Shown: positions 34,858-46,248, counted from the first letter of the stretch. The stretch is DNA of 64,000 nucleotides from Evernia prunastri (GCA_003184365.1 NKYR01000026.1:1-64000); one strand, 5' to 3'. The notes: generated from the letters alone by a model not told the origin. Made by a program: numbers and translations.

Positions 34858-36384
34858 TCAGATCATATTCATAGCGTCGTACGCCAAATTGACCTCCTGT
34901 CCCTGTCCCTCCGTGGTTCTCTCTTTCTCTTTCCCCATACCATCCTCGTTGCGGGACCAGATGATGGGAGGCAAAGGCTCGAAGGTCTCGCCCGTTGCTC
35001 GTTCTAGTTTCCGCCTCTCAATTGCCTCGGCCAGTCCCCATCGTCTGATGAGTCTTTTCTTGCGCTCCGCAAACTCTTGCTGCAACTGTATTTCCTCTTC
35101 CCGGAACCGTACTTCCATCTCTTCGTTCTGCCGCTCAAAATCTGACTCGAGAGTCTCGAGCTCGGTCTCTTGCTTTGCCATTATACGCTCCTGTTGCTTC
35201 CCTTGCTTTTCCCTCAGGACGTTGATGCGGGAAGCGTGAAGGTTGTCCATGCCATTGCGTATGTGATATTGTTGCTCTAGCTGGCGGTAGTCGGCTTTAG
35301 TAACCACTCGTGAGGGCATACCTGCTACTGTTGAGCGCGGATTGCAATACGCCTGCATGTGCTTCAGGCGGGTATCGCAAGCTTGACGTTCCAGCTGTAA
35401 GGTCCTCTGGAGGTCGACTTCCGCGGTTAGATGTCGAGTTTCGAGGGAGGAAAGAGCCTCGGTGTGGCGGGCGTGAGTATCCCTTTCGTGGTCTTGATAC
35501 TGGGAGAGGGAGTCTCGTTTGTGTTGTAATTGCTTGGTGCGCATGAGGCGGTGTTGGGAGGCTTCAAAGCTGATAAAGCGAAGCTGTTCTTGTAATTGAG
35601 TTGTACGGAGCTTCTTGAGAGCAGGATTGGATATGCTACGGCGACGGGCCGAGAGAGTCTCTATCGTCTCCGCTTCTGGGGAACGGAGAGGGGGAGACAC
35701 AATAGGCGGCGGTGGCGGCGGATGTGGCGCATTATGTGCCATGGGCATGACCCGTTGGCGTGGTATTGAGAGGGTCCGTATTTGGTCTGTTGTTATCGCA
35801 TGAGGCTGGGAATCGGATATCGTAGAGATTTGGTCGGCCGTTATTGCACGAGGCTCTAACCCAGGTCTCGAGATGTGGAGCATGGACGATGTGCGAATCG
35901 GTATTGCTGGAATAGGTACAGCCAGAGTCTTTCGCCTGTGTAGTCTTGATATCCGCCGGAAGCCTTCCCTAACTTTGACATAATTGGATTTGTTGGATGA
36001 TCCGGAGCTTATGGAAGCAGAAGTTGTGGATGTTGCGGTGAGTGAAGGTGTCTTTCCATGGCTCATTCGTTCGATGGAGCTATCCGATGCAGTGTGCGTT
36101 GATTGTGAGGCTCGGGAGGGGGATAGCTGATGCGGTTCTGGAAGGTTGGGACTCATGTTGAGGGTAGCGACATTGGTCGTGATGAGATCGAGGGTGGTTT
36201 GGGGTTCTTGTGGGACGTTGATGCCGAGATCGAGTGCGGTTTGTAGAAAGTGCTGGTCGACCTCGTCCTCGGTCTTGTCGAATCGAAGGACCATGATACG
36301 ATAGGTTTCATCGTCATGTTGTTGGTGGGATGGAGTGTCGAGGTGCTGCATGTCGGAGATGGAGCGCTTCTTGGATGCAGCCAT
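34858..36384 (-). CDS. Unrecognised coiled-coil protein, 508 aa
   Basis: One exon, 508 aa, start MAASKKRSISDMQHLD at 36384. I do not recognise the family. The N-terminal half is Ser/Thr-rich and probably disordered, with a Pro run (HPPPPPPIVSPP) near residue 235. From about residue 270 to 470 it is almost entirely charged helix rich in Gln, Glu, Arg and Leu (RTTQLQEQLRFISFEASQHR; ETELETLESDFERQNEEMEV; FREEEIQLQQEFAERKKRLI), a likely long coiled coil. The C-terminus (FEPLPPIIWSRNEDGMG) is short and acidic. Opposite-strand frames inside it are shadows. A structural or scaffold role would be a guess. Confidence 0.72.
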   Translation of the reverse strand: MAASKKRSISDMQHLDTPSHQQHDDETYRIMVLRFDKTEDEVDQHFLQTALDLGINVPQEPQTTLDLITTNVATLNMSPNLPEPHQLSPSRASQSTHTASDSSIERMSHGKTPSLTATSTTSASISSGSSNKSNYVKVREGFRRISRLHRRKTLAVPIPAIPIRTSSMLHISRPGLEPRAITADQISTISDSQPHAITTDQIRTLSIPRQRVMPMAHNAPHPPPPPPIVSPPLRSPEAETIETLSARRRSISNPALKKLRTTQLQEQLRFISFEASQHRLMRTKQLQHKRDSLSQYQDHERDTHARHTEALSSLETRHLTAEVDLQRTLQLERQACDTRLKHMQAYCNPRSTVAGMPSRVVTKADYRQLEQQYHIRNGMDNLHASRINVLREKQGKQQERIMAKQETELETLESDFERQNEEMEVRFREEEIQLQQEFAERKKRLIRRWGLAEAIERRKLERATGETFEPLPPIIWSRNEDGMGKEKERTTEGQGQEVNLAYDAMNMI

Positions 36385-37863
36385 TGCAGATGCAGAGTAT
36401 CAGGATAGGATGTTGGCAATAAAGGTTAAATGACGACGACCATCGTGGCAAGCAGTGATTGAACGCGGCGGCTATGTACTCTCTTGGTATGGTTTGAATT
36501 TGGGTGAGTAGGGCAAAGCCGTTGGCGCTCTTAAATTTATTGGAGCGACGAATGAAGGAACATATGCTTGACTGGAGGTTTGATTGTGGATAAAAAAAAA
36601 AAAAGGTTTACAAGTTATTGCTTGATTGCTTTGATTAATAATAATATGAAGAAGTAGAAGGTAAGGTAGATGATACATGATAGTAGTAGTATATCATGGA
36701 CATGAATTCATCATAGGGTGACTGTGCCGCAGGATTCGGTCCAACTTGGGGTCCAGCGTCCGGGTTTAAAATCCAAGGTATGGCATGGTGGTACCTAAAG
36801 TACCTTTGAGATTGGGGGTCATTAGGGCAGACCGCGCTAAAAGTCGCCTTCTCGGAGGCCTGATTCTCGCCTGGCCCTGATCCCTAGAGTATAGTTTGCA
36901 CACACTTACGATGATACGATATGTAACCGAGATGGAAAAACGTGGCAGCCACCAACCCCCTAACCTTCTTTCTCACCTTGTGTCAGAGTTAAAAGTAGAA
37001 TCCTTCTTTCTCCTTTTTAAGACTGCCTAGATCCTTTCACTTTCGTTGGTAGTACTACGAGTACCACCAATTCCTCAAGTGCTTATTATTTACATAGTTA
37101 CCTTACCTACAAGACTTGCTAAGTAAGACTGGTACGCTATCTTGTTGGTTCCGCGTATGCTAGAGTAGCTGGTGTGGATTCAACTTTCAAGTACATCACA
37201 TAATCTCCGCCTTGTTGGTTCGGTCATTGGGACTGAGTGCGCAAGTCAGACGTGAGATCTTTGCGTGGCCTCACCGATCCAGCGTCGCTCGAAGTCGCGT
37301 CTCTTGACATTGCGACCCTCACTCTAGAGTATCTGAGGTAAATAACAATGCCGTTGGTATTCATGTGGCGAAGGCAGGCTTGGCGCTCGACGGGATGGAT
37401 TCCATCTCCCTGGGTTGACTACGAGTATCCTTGCCCCGTCAAATCTGGTTTCCTACAAAACAAAGGCCATGTCCAAACAGAACTTATACCATTCATCGCA
37501 ATTTGAATATGAGAATTCGAGCATCCAAAGTCATTCGCCAAGCGTCTATTAATGGAACGCATTGGCGTACGGAGATTCCTTGGGTGGCTCTGAAGAAGGA
37601 TAGCCACTTGATTCCCCCGAAGAAGGGAAGAAAGCAAGGAAGAATGGATACATTCCGGAGTTTGATGCCTCTTCGCTTCTATAAACCGTTGTTGCTTCTG
37701 AGGATAACCACATTTTTAGCATGATGTTGCTCTGTCCAATGCCATTACAACTGCTCCACCAAAGAATATGCAGGCAAAAGAACCCAATGCATCAACTAGT
37801 CTGATTCATCCACGCAAGCACCCCCTTCCATGTCATCCTCCCTTCCCACTACCCACACCCATC
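36385..37863. other. 1.5-kb intergenic region
   Basis: Contains the upstream region of the coiled-coil gene, a poly-A run at about 36592-36604, and a GGTACCTAAAGTACC-like word near 36790. No gene could be supported; the plus frame at 37431-37724 has no family features. Confidence 0.5.
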
Positions 37864-38484
37864 TCAGCTCCAGAATGTCTCCGGCCAAAGCTCATCCCTG
37901 CAATCCTCATGAAACCCTGGCAGCCCTGCAAGATTCACCTGATGCAACTCCCGCCAAACCAGCTGCACGTTCACCCAAAAACGGATCGTCATGGCATTCG
38001 CCCCATGCCTATCATGCCACGGTCCTCCCGCCAGTGTGGCATTCTGGACTACATCCGCCGCCGTCACTCCGACATTGGTCGGCAATGTAAACCCCTCGAA
38101 CGTTATCTCGGCCACTTTCCGTCCAACGATATCGGACCCGGAATGGTCGTCAACAGTCCAAATACTCCACCGCCGATTCTCGATCCGGAAAGCGCGTTTC
38201 TCGGTCTTCGTCGCGCTGTGACCATTTGAGCTGCGTAAGTTGATGACAGTGGTTTGTATGAGCTCGACTTCATATTCCCCATCCATGGCGCCGCGGAGGA
38301 TGATTTCGGACGTCCCGAAGCTAGGGCAGATGAGATTGGCATGGATCAGGTTGGTGCCTTCGATGATGTTGCTGTGGTGAGCGCGACGGACGAGTTGGTA
38401 TCTACCGGGCATTTTGTAGAAGAGCTGAACGGCGGCGTCGCGGTATGAGCCTCTCAGGAAAGTGCAGTCGGATAGAGCGGTCAT
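37864..38484 (-). CDS. Unrecognised 206-aa protein
   Basis: One exon, 206 aa, with start at 38484 (MTALSDCTFLRGSYRDAAVQ). A longer frame upstream exists, but its translation is low-complexity and includes no better start. Composition is balanced and globular, with aromatic-rich segments (RRWSIWTVDDHSG, AMTIRFWVNVQLVWREL) and no membrane helix or signal peptide. It may be a beta-rich fold. I do not recognise the family. It has no obvious partner genes: intergenic sequence flanks both sides. Confidence 0.6.
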   Translation of the reverse strand: MTALSDCTFLRGSYRDAAVQLFYKMPGRYQLVRRAHHSNIIEGTNLIHANLICPSFGTSEIILRGAMDGEYEVELIQTTVINLRSSNGHSATKTEKRAFRIENRRWSIWTVDDHSGSDIVGRKVAEITFEGFTLPTNVGVTAADVVQNATLAGGPWHDRHGANAMTIRFWVNVQLVWRELHQVNLAGLPGFHEDCRDELWPETFWS

Positions 38485-39520
38485 GGTGGATTCTTTTGAC
38501 CAACTCTGGAGAAAGAAAGAGGACAATAAGAAAAGCAGTGTTGGGGTGTGAGATGCCACAGTATGGGATGTTGAGTATGTGTACTGGTGCTTCGAATGAG
38601 AACGCGCAGCTGGCGGAATCCAGACTTGAAACGAAAAGAAGAGGCAGGAGCGACAGACGTCGTCCTTCCCAGAAACTTGCTCATTGCTCCCTCCTTTCAT
38701 AATGTTCCCTCTTTTCGGACTTGCCGGAGCGCGCATTACTCACAAGACTCAGCATCGGTTCCAGTATGCAGACATGTCCACTTGCGAGACATTACACCCG
38801 CATCCCAGTACTAATGGTAGTGATGAAGCTTTCAGATCTTGATATGGAGTGCAGAGTCCATGTGACAACAAGGCGCAGCACTGAGGGTGAGAAACCCGCA
38901 TGCTGTGGCGATATGAAATGGAGAAACATAAATGTATCTAAATGCGTTCTCAGAGAATGTATTTGTTACCAGGAAGAATGCAAAATTCAGGACGCGTATC
39001 ATGATAAAGCAAATACCTTGAAGGTTCAACCAACGCACCACCCACTCCTCGCTCACAGGCCCCAATTCCCTTGTTGTCTTACTCGCCTCTGTCTCATTCG
39101 CCGTGTCATTTCTAGGCCCTTTCCGATCTCAGCGATACTTGTTCTAAGTGAAATCAACCCCGACTCAAAAGACAACGCTCAGGAGAATGCGTGAGACACA
39201 TTGCTCGTCTCAGATTTCGGTACAGTCCTGGGGGTGATTACTAGGAGCGTACATACCTTCAAAAGATTCCCGCTATTGATTGAAATGACGTACCAAGCGT
39301 CATGAAGAGGGTCTACCTCATTCCTCAGCGTGCCATGAATCTCAGTAGGCGGATGGAATAGGGTATCCGCCTGTTGCGCCTTGTAGATATAGATTTTTGA
39401 GCTTTGCATTCTGAATCTGGCTCGTCGTCACATAAGGCGTTGTGGAAGTAAGGCTCAGCGTCACTACCTTATAGAGGCGGTCGGCGCTTTTGTTACAACC
39501 TTGGAAGGTCGAATATTAAG
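38485..39520. other. 1.0-kb region without an intact gene
   Basis: No supported gene. A minus-strand frame at 39409-39179 (containing QADTLFHPPTEIHGTLRNEV) looks mildly protein-like and may be a fragment, but it has no recognised family and no flanking exons. Confidence 0.4.
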
Positions 39521-40587
39521 AGTTTGAAGCCCTGTTTGCAATTCGGTCTTTGTGCTCCGGGCAAAGTCATCTCGGTCACTGGCTCTACCTCTGGAATAGG
39601 CCTTGCAACAACCAAAGCTCTCTTCGCCCGCGGTGCCGACCTCTCCTCTGGCGACTATCGGGGGACGCTTCGACCGAAGTTCGAAAGGAGATCGTGTCCT
39701 CCTGTACATCCATCTCCTTTCGGAAAAGCCTTACACCTTAGCCACCACCGTGGACGTGTGCGAATCTCCACAAGATGGACTCCTGGATCGAGAAGACAGT
39801 CTCGCACTTTGAATGCCTGGACAGCGTGGCTAACATCGCTGGGGTGCTGGGCAAGAACTTCGATGTCCACGATCTTACACAATTCAGTGATGAGGAGTGG
39901 GGGTTTGTCATGAGGACATATTTCACAGGACTGTTTGATTGTATGAGGGCGCGATTGAGAATGTTGAGTGGTAGAGGCGCTATTATAAATGCGGCGAATA
40001 CAGCAAGACTGGTGGGACACCCCAAAAATAGCGCATATTCTGCGACCAAGCATGCAGTCATCGGTTTCAGTAAGAGTGCGGCGGGTGAGGTGGGAGGGAG
40101 AGGGATCTCAGTCAATTGTGTTGCGCCGTAGTCCACTCTCTTGCCAATGCTTGCAATACCAATTTCCGACCCTTTTGTAGCTTGACCGAAGGCCGTTGCG
40201 CATTTATTGGGCATTATTCCTCATGATACCGGGCCGGCTGACATAGGAACAGAGGTATATTCAACACACCAATGGTGGCAGGCTCAGGTGGAGTCGAGTC
40301 TAGAAGTTTGGCCGTGTTCAGTCGGGTGCCGCTGTCGAGGATGTGCCAGCCAGTGGAGGCTGCCAGTGTTCGCGCATATCTATTGAGTGACGAGGCTAAG
40401 GACAGCAGGCCTTGTCCAGCTTTGTGAAATCCATTTTGGGGGGTTCTCGGGATGCGCCATGTGCATCTGAAGTCCAATGCTTCATGCACGCCTTTCATGA
40501 CTTTCATTTCTGATTAACGAGTATCTGCTGACTATAGCACTTCATCAGTTACCGGCTCCGTAGTTACCATCGATAGAGGAATGTTAG
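39521..40587 (+). pseudogene. Short-chain dehydrogenase/reductase remnant
   Basis: NAD(P)-dependent SDR fold. The cofactor motif (GKVISVTGSTSGIGLATTKA, about 39557-39620), the NAG-type block (VANIAGVLGKNF), the active-site region (NSAYSATKHAVIGFSKSAAG, about 40027-40086) and the C-terminal block (RAYLLSDEAK, about 40374-40400; VTGSVVTIDRGMLA ending near 40587) are all present in order on the plus strand. However they sit in different frames: at least two frame changes lie between 39650 and 39775, a TAG follows VNCVAP at 40129-40131, and another stop follows. The catalytic Ser of the ..NAAS.. motif reads Asn (INAANTAR). No start codon precedes the cofactor motif. It was therefore once a ~260-aa SDR and is now decayed. 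It converges on the zinc-cluster gene at 40666-42034. Confidence 0.8.
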
Positions 40588-40665
40588 CGTAAGCCATGGA
40601 CCTCGTGAAACCAAAGAGCCATAAGCTCGAGCTGAATGCTTATCATAAACATGAACGAGCATATG

Positions 40666-42034
40666 TCAAAAGCTTCCAATTCCATCCACTCCTCGAGTCC
40701 AATTCTCTCGCTGTTCTTGAATCTTTTCCGTAGGCCACTCAAGCCATTCGTGATATTCCTGGGGTAACCACTCCTGTATCTGTCCCATGGTATGATCTAC
40801 CCAACCTTGAATCCACCAGTACTGTCGGATCTGCGCCAGTATCACGCACCAATGAGCAACAAGCAACAAGGGTATAGGATGTAGCTTTCCTAGCCTCTGA
40901 AGAAACTCCGGAGGCAAACGGCAGGCCCAGTGCCATATCGGAGGGGGGATCAGTACGTCATCCGCAAGTGACTCAGCCTTGAGGAAGGAGGCGCGAAGAG
41001 TACTGGCCGCGGCAGCGTATTGTTCGATGTCTTCGAATTCATTCGTCTTGTTCATGTCGGAGCTCGTGGAGCACAGCACGAGGAACCTTTGGAAATAGCG
41101 ATCAGTTTCGGGATCATTGAAGGAGTGGTTACTCTTCATATTGCCGGGATGAAATGAGAGCATTTGAGCCAAAGGTCCCTCTTCTACCCATTGCTGGATA
41201 GGCGGTACGACATATCGAATCCCCCGTATTATGCCGATGCACTGTATGGCGCCTGCAAGTGGCTCTTCAGACTCTTGGCTACCTGAAGCTTTGAGTGATG
41301 CGAAAGCAAAATAGACTACTAGCAGAGAGAAAGAAAACAACGCATCAGCATTCTCCCGGCCTGCATTTGTCATGACCTCCTGCTGCAGCTCCAGCGCTCG
41401 GTCCTGATGCATAGCCGCTCGTTCCCAATATGATCTTTGCTGTTCCGGCCGCAGATGAGCGATATGTAGGGCCGCGACTGCAAGGATGCTGTGCATGAGG
41501 AAATCATGGGTCAGCGCGATCTGAGGGATTGTCAATTTCCAAACTTGACGTGTGATGGTCTCTACACTGAGAGCCTGAGATGTGACTGCTATGAAGTGAT
41601 GTAGTAGCTCTAAGTGGGCCATGTTGAGAGAGAGGGGAGAGAGAGGTGCCAGTTGTAATGGGTTGTTGGCTCGGACGACATTGTTCCCATTGGGCATGAA
41701 GCTGCCATTGCTGAATGGTGCGGGCGCGAAGGTGGAGCTTGACTCAGGTTTGTTGTATGGCGAAGACACCTGCGCAGCTCTCGCGAGCTGGTTCAAGCCC
41801 GTGGTGTTTGTGTATGTACATGGCGTAGCTCTCCGAGTGCAACTTCGGCACTTGGGTTTTTCTTCGTCGCACTGGAACACCGAGGGTGAGCAGCTACCAT
41901 TGATTCGAAAGCCTGAAGGACAACTCTACCTTGACCTTGCGGGCCTTGCATTGGAGACAGCCGTTCCTGGAATTGTGATGCTCGCGGTTGCGCCTCTTGC
42001 GAACCGAAGTCTCATTTGATTCCATGCCTCGCAT
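40666..42034 (-). CDS. Zn(II)2Cys6 transcription factor, UPC2-like
   Basis: Fungal binuclear zinc-cluster regulator, DNA-binding in the nucleus. Two exons (42034-41930, 41871-40666) give 436 aa; the intron interrupts the zinc cluster, a frequent position in this family. The cluster reads NGCLQCKARKVK then CDEEKPKCRSCTRRATPC, with all six Cys spaced normally and a basic stretch (RKRRNREHH) before it. The remaining protein matches the UPC2/sterol-uptake-type regulatory domain: LELLHHFIAVTSQALS, HDFLMHSILAVAALHIAHLR, QRSYWERAAMHQDRALELQQ. A second in-frame Met at 42025 is an alternative start. It lies tail-to-tail with the SDR remnant, so any shared pathway is now moot. Target genes are unknown. 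Confidence 0.9.
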
Positions 42035-42954
42035 GGGATGAGATCCGAGCACAGATCCGAGACTGTGAGACAGCTATCCCGGTAGGCCGGTGCATACCTT
42101 AGCAGGGATCTAATTTACCGCTAAGACGTTAGGGGTATAGCGGTGATCGGGGAACACTCCGACAGCAACGCTAGGTAAGGTAGTTACACCCAACATTCTC
42201 TTATCACCAATACCTAGGTACATACATCACTATGTTAAATCCGACCTGATGAATTTGTAGGACATAGCATACGGTGTGTAGAGACGTCTTCTCTGCTTCT
42301 GAGAATCTAAGAGAAGTAACAGCAAATGTTCTGAACTCTGGACAGCCTAGACTGATAGCACGAGAAAGGTAAAAGCTGTTATCGATATTTTCGAAAGAGC
42401 TTCCTTATATGTGCAGTTGACTGGTTCCTTCGCGTCATCAATCCTTACGTGTAATTTATTTTGACAGAAGCAGCCGGATTTTTCAGGTCTGTTGTCTCAA
42501 AATTCTGCGCACAAGAAATGAAGAACGAGCTTCCCCGTAGACGTTAAAAGATGGCGACATTTTGTGTTTTAACCTTCATTTTACGTTACGTTGATGTTTG
42601 AGTACACTGTCGTCAAATACATCAGGAAGTTTTAAGTTTACTTCCATGGAAACATTATCATGCTGTGAGGTAGCACTTCATACTCGATAAGGAAGCGAGC
42701 TACTCACTGAAGGTGAAGAGTATTTACAATCTTGAAACGATAAAGGAACTAGCCGAGAAACGAATAGGAGAAGTGTTGTTTTTACTGTATCCTATATAAT
42801 AGCCTACTTAGTATAATAGGAAAACTGGAAGAGGGACACTGTCTCGAGTCAAGTGGAGGTATATTTTATGTTCATATATAACTTATGTTTATAAGTTTAT
42901 CAAAAAGCAGAACAACAAACCCAATACCTATAAATGTAACCCTCATCCAGCGCA
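42035..42954. other. 0.9-kb AT-rich intergenic region
   Basis: Between two minus-strand genes; holds the zinc-cluster promoter and the 3' region of the mucin-like gene. No gene or clear repeat, apart from AAGGTA/GGTAAGG words near 42173 and AT-rich runs near 42790-42900. Confidence 0.5.
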
Positions 42955-45900
42955 CTACGGATTCGCCCCCCAATCACAGTCAATAATCGGTTGCTGCTCC
43001 GTTCCCCCCTGGAACGTCGGACATTGATACTCTTGCGCATCGCTTCCTACCACAGATGTACACTGTACCGGACTCGCCCAACCGGGGCACGACACCGTCC
43101 CCGCCTCACTGTTACTTGGACTATTGTATGTACAATCCTTGATTCCATGTGTCGTAAACTTAGGTAGTTGGTTCGTGGGCAAATCGCTCGGATCGCCATT
43201 ACCATTGTCGAGATTGACGAATGAGATTGGCGACGCGGTGCTGCAGTAGGCGATTTCCTTGTCGGGGACGCCGTCGTAGGCGCGGTATTGGTAGAGATAC
43301 ACACCCTCGTTTTCGTAGGTGAAGTATGTGATGAGGATACGGGCTGTGGGCGTCGCCGCTGCGGCACTGACGGACGCGGCGGATGCGGCAGATACAGCGG
43401 AGGAGGAAGATTCGGCGGCGAGGTAGGCGGAGTCAAAAGAGACGATGGATGCGACGGTGGCGATCGTGCTTGAGCTCCCTGTGCATTCGGTAATGACGTA
43501 ACCGGCGACCTCGGAGGTGTACGTGGAGTCGCAGGCTACGACGTATCCATAGTTGGGATCGGTGTAGGAGTAGATGGCGCCAGTGGGTTTGGGAGTTGAT
43601 GACGAGTGTGCAGTGACGATGGGTGTGCTTGGTATGGTTGTGTAGCCGCAGACGTTCGAGGTGGGATTGAAGTAGCTCGAAATGGTTACGATGATGGTGC
43701 CTGTTGAGCAAACGCAAAGGTCCTCTCCAGACTCGCCGTTCGCAATGCACAGGGGATCAGCATTTGCGGCGGCTGAGGATGAGCTAGCGACATTTGTTGG
43801 AGCTGGAGATGCCACGGGCGAAGAACCTGATGCTGTGAGTCTTGCCGATGAGGCACTGTTGTGAGCACTGACAGCACTGGGTGTAGCACTGACGGAAGCT
43901 GGTCCCGTGGAGGACGCGTGGCTTTTGGAGGATACAGATCCAGTGGCCGAGGCGGCAGTCCCATTACCGAATCCGCCGCTGGCTCCACTGTGCGTTGCCA
44001 GATAGGCCGAGAATTCAGATGCAAGTTGAGCAGATGGAGGGGCCGTCTGAAGGTTGCTAGGAGGGGCATTCATATCCCACTGAGTCAAGTCCGCGAATGC
44101 ACAGACTGTGGACCCAGACGAAACCGTCGCAGAGGAGCAACAAGCTGTTGAGGAGCCAACGGTAGTCTTTGCGACGCAAGAGCCCGATGTGATTGCCGAT
44201 CCGGACGCACTACATCCTACATTGGTGTTGAATTGTGTCGTGCAAGATGTGCTTGTGCCAGCGGTAGCACAGGAGACATGTGTGACTGTGGCCGTGATGC
44301 CGGAGCAACTCTGACTTCCTGAGCTGCTTGACGATCGAGATTGTGACGACGATTGCGAGGATTGGGACTTTGATGATGATCGAGAAGACGGCGAGGACTG
44401 CGTCTTGGTTGTGGATGGGGCGGACTGAGTATTTGATGGTTCATTTTGCGTTGGATGAGTGTCTGTTGGATCATTTGTGGGATTTTCGGAGTTACTACCG
44501 TCGTCAGAGGAACAGTCTCCGAACTTCAGTCCAAAGAGTTTGACGCAGGGAATCTTCAATTTTGGAATATTGATCTCGAGTGCAGGAGGGTTGGGGAGAT
44601 CTCCGCCAGGGGGTGGTCCGGGAAGGAAGCCCCAGAGAGCGATGGGCGAACCACCACCGGGTGGCAAGATGATGGGAATGACTGTCGGAGTAGATGACCC
44701 AGGTTTCGTCGTAGTGATCCATTGATTGAATAGAAAGGCCCCACTGATAAGAGTCTCGGCCGAAGCTCCTGGAGGAATCGCAGTTTCAGTGGAGGTTACC
44801 GTCGGCGTTTGAGAATTTGATGAGGCCGCGGAAGTTAAAGCTCCAAGTAGAGAGGCACCTTGTGTGGTAGAGCCCACGACAACGACATCTGATGTTCTTG
44901 AGCCTTGTGCATTGGTACTGAGAAATTTCGAAGAAATGCCGCCCACAATTATTCCCGGTATAGATTGAGCAGTTGAATTGGACTGACTAGAGATCGACGA
45001 TCGTGGTGGAGTGCTCGCAGCATTAGTAGAGCCGGAGCCACTTTGCGGGCCGCGTAAAGTGGTGAGAGTGCCGTCGACGTTGATTTGACCACCGGTAGCT
45101 GATACAGGGATGGAAAATGTGTGGCTAGAAGTTATCAGAGGCGGACCACCAGGAGTCAAGGTCGTAGAACCTGCGACTAGGCTAATGGGATTGCCAGTGA
45201 AGCCCACGCCATCGATGCTGTAGACTGAGGGAGCTGGCGCTGGCGGCAATGTCGATCCACTGCTTGTAGATATAGTAGGGGGGATGTTCGACCTACTAAC
45301 ACTCAGACGCTGAGAATACGAAGGTCCTGAAGTACTGCTTGGAAAGTTTCCCGACGCATTCGACTCACTTCTGCCAGTCGGTAAACCGCTCTGGGTAGCT
45401 TGACCGGTCGGTTGATTTATTGAAAGCGATTTTGCAGAGGAAATATGCGAAGCACTGGGTACGGACGCTGCAGCAGTACCCTGAGACGAATTGGAAGATG
45501 CAGAAGAAGCAATGAATAGGGATGATTGTCCCGTCCCTCTAGGCTGCAATGTCGAAGAGCTTCGTCCTGATGAAAGTACGGTCGATGTGAACTGTGGTAC
45601 ACCAGATGCTGAGGAGGTTAGTCCTGATGAAGCCGACCTCGCTCCTGGCTGTGTGGTACCAGACGTCAAGGTCTGTCTAGATAGAGGTAATGATCCCCCA
45701 CTGTGCGGGGGTCCAGATGCTGAAGAGCTTAGAACCGATGAGGTTGTTTTCCCTTCAGGTTGCGTGGATCTAGACAGCGAGGAAGATAATCCAAAGGAAG
45801 ACGCAGATCTTGCAGTCTGGATAGCACCAGATGCCGAAGAGACTTGTCCAGTTGAGAGTGGAAACAGAGTGGCGGTGTCTGTCCTATTGGCATAGACAAG

Positions 45901-46248
45901 TGGAAGACCTTCCAAAGTCAAGCCCGCTGCAACGGTGAGCTGAACCAGATGAAGAGCCGAAGCTGAAGATGTTCCGACGGCGATAGTCGAGACTGGTTCG
46001 AGGCAATCAAGATAGGTTGTGCTGGACAGAAGGAAGGTCACTTGTGATGGACATGCAATGACGTTGCCTCCAAGTTCTGTCATCGTCAAGGGACCGGAAG
46101 GCCCAGACATCGTAGGTAGGTTTGGTCGACCATTAGGACCATTGTTGAACGGGGCAGCAAGAACAGTTGAGAGGGTTTGACCGGCAGGCGCTGCCTGACC
46201 GGCAGCTGCAATCAGCAAAACGACAATAAAGGAAGAGAGTCTAGCCAT
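42955..46248 (-). CDS. Large secreted Ser/Thr-rich mucin-like protein
   Basis: One exon, 1097 aa. The N-terminus is a clear signal peptide (MARLSSFIVVLLIAAAGQAA, cleavage near residue 19-20). A short Cys-containing region follows (VIACPSQVTFLLSSTTYLDC). Residues ~130-330 are Ser/Thr/Gly/Pro-rich with degenerate repeats around SSASG and SSGRSSS, a likely heavily O-glycosylated stalk. A Pro/Gly region near 540-600 has paired Cys (KIPCVKLFGLKFGDCSS). A Cys-rich block near 650-720 contains about ten Cys (HVSCATAG, CTTQFNTNVGCSAS, STACCSS). The last ~130 residues are less repetitive with several Cys (AYCSTASP, KDCTYNSP, TVSCPGWASPVQCTS, IIDCDWGANP). There is no C-terminal hydrophobic tail, so no GPI anchor. 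Cell-wall or adhesive/extracellular-matrix function is inferred. Opposite-strand frames here are shadows. Confidence 0.85.
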   Translation of the reverse strand: MARLSSFIVVLLIAAAGQAAPAGQTLSTVLAAPFNNGPNGRPNLPTMSGPSGPLTMTELGGNVIACPSQVTFLLSSTTYLDCLEPVSTIAVGTSSASALHLVQLTVAAGLTLEGLPLVYANRTDTATLFPLSTGQVSSASGAIQTARSASSFGLSSSLSRSTQPEGKTTSSVLSSSASGPPHSGGSLPLSRQTLTSGTTQPGARSASSGLTSSASGVPQFTSTVLSSGRSSSTLQPRGTGQSSLFIASSASSNSSQGTAAASVPSASHISSAKSLSINQPTGQATQSGLPTGRSESNASGNFPSSTSGPSYSQRLSVSRSNIPPTISTSSGSTLPPAPAPSVYSIDGVGFTGNPISLVAGSTTLTPGGPPLITSSHTFSIPVSATGGQINVDGTLTTLRGPQSGSGSTNAASTPPRSSISSQSNSTAQSIPGIIVGGISSKFLSTNAQGSRTSDVVVVGSTTQGASLLGALTSAASSNSQTPTVTSTETAIPPGASAETLISGAFLFNQWITTTKPGSSTPTVIPIILPPGGGSPIALWGFLPGPPPGGDLPNPPALEINIPKLKIPCVKLFGLKFGDCSSDDGSNSENPTNDPTDTHPTQNEPSNTQSAPSTTKTQSSPSSRSSSKSQSSQSSSQSRSSSSSGSQSCSGITATVTHVSCATAGTSTSCTTQFNTNVGCSASGSAITSGSCVAKTTVGSSTACCSSATVSSGSTVCAFADLTQWDMNAPPSNLQTAPPSAQLASEFSAYLATHSGASGGFGNGTAASATGSVSSKSHASSTGPASVSATPSAVSAHNSASSARLTASGSSPVASPAPTNVASSSSAAANADPLCIANGESGEDLCVCSTGTIIVTISSYFNPTSNVCGYTTIPSTPIVTAHSSSTPKPTGAIYSYTDPNYGYVVACDSTYTSEVAGYVITECTGSSSTIATVASIVSFDSAYLAAESSSSAVSAASAASVSAAAATPTARILITYFTYENEGVYLYQYRAYDGVPDKEIAYCSTASPISFVNLDNGNGDPSDLPTNQLPKFTTHGIKDCTYNSPSNSEAGTVSCPGWASPVQCTSVVGSDAQEYQCPTFQGGTEQQPIIDCDWGANP

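Noticed and set aside
43047..45602. Several overlapping frames on both strands inside the mucin-like gene
   Set aside because: They are shadows of the 1097-codon gene; composition follows from the Ser/Thr codon bias in the real frame.
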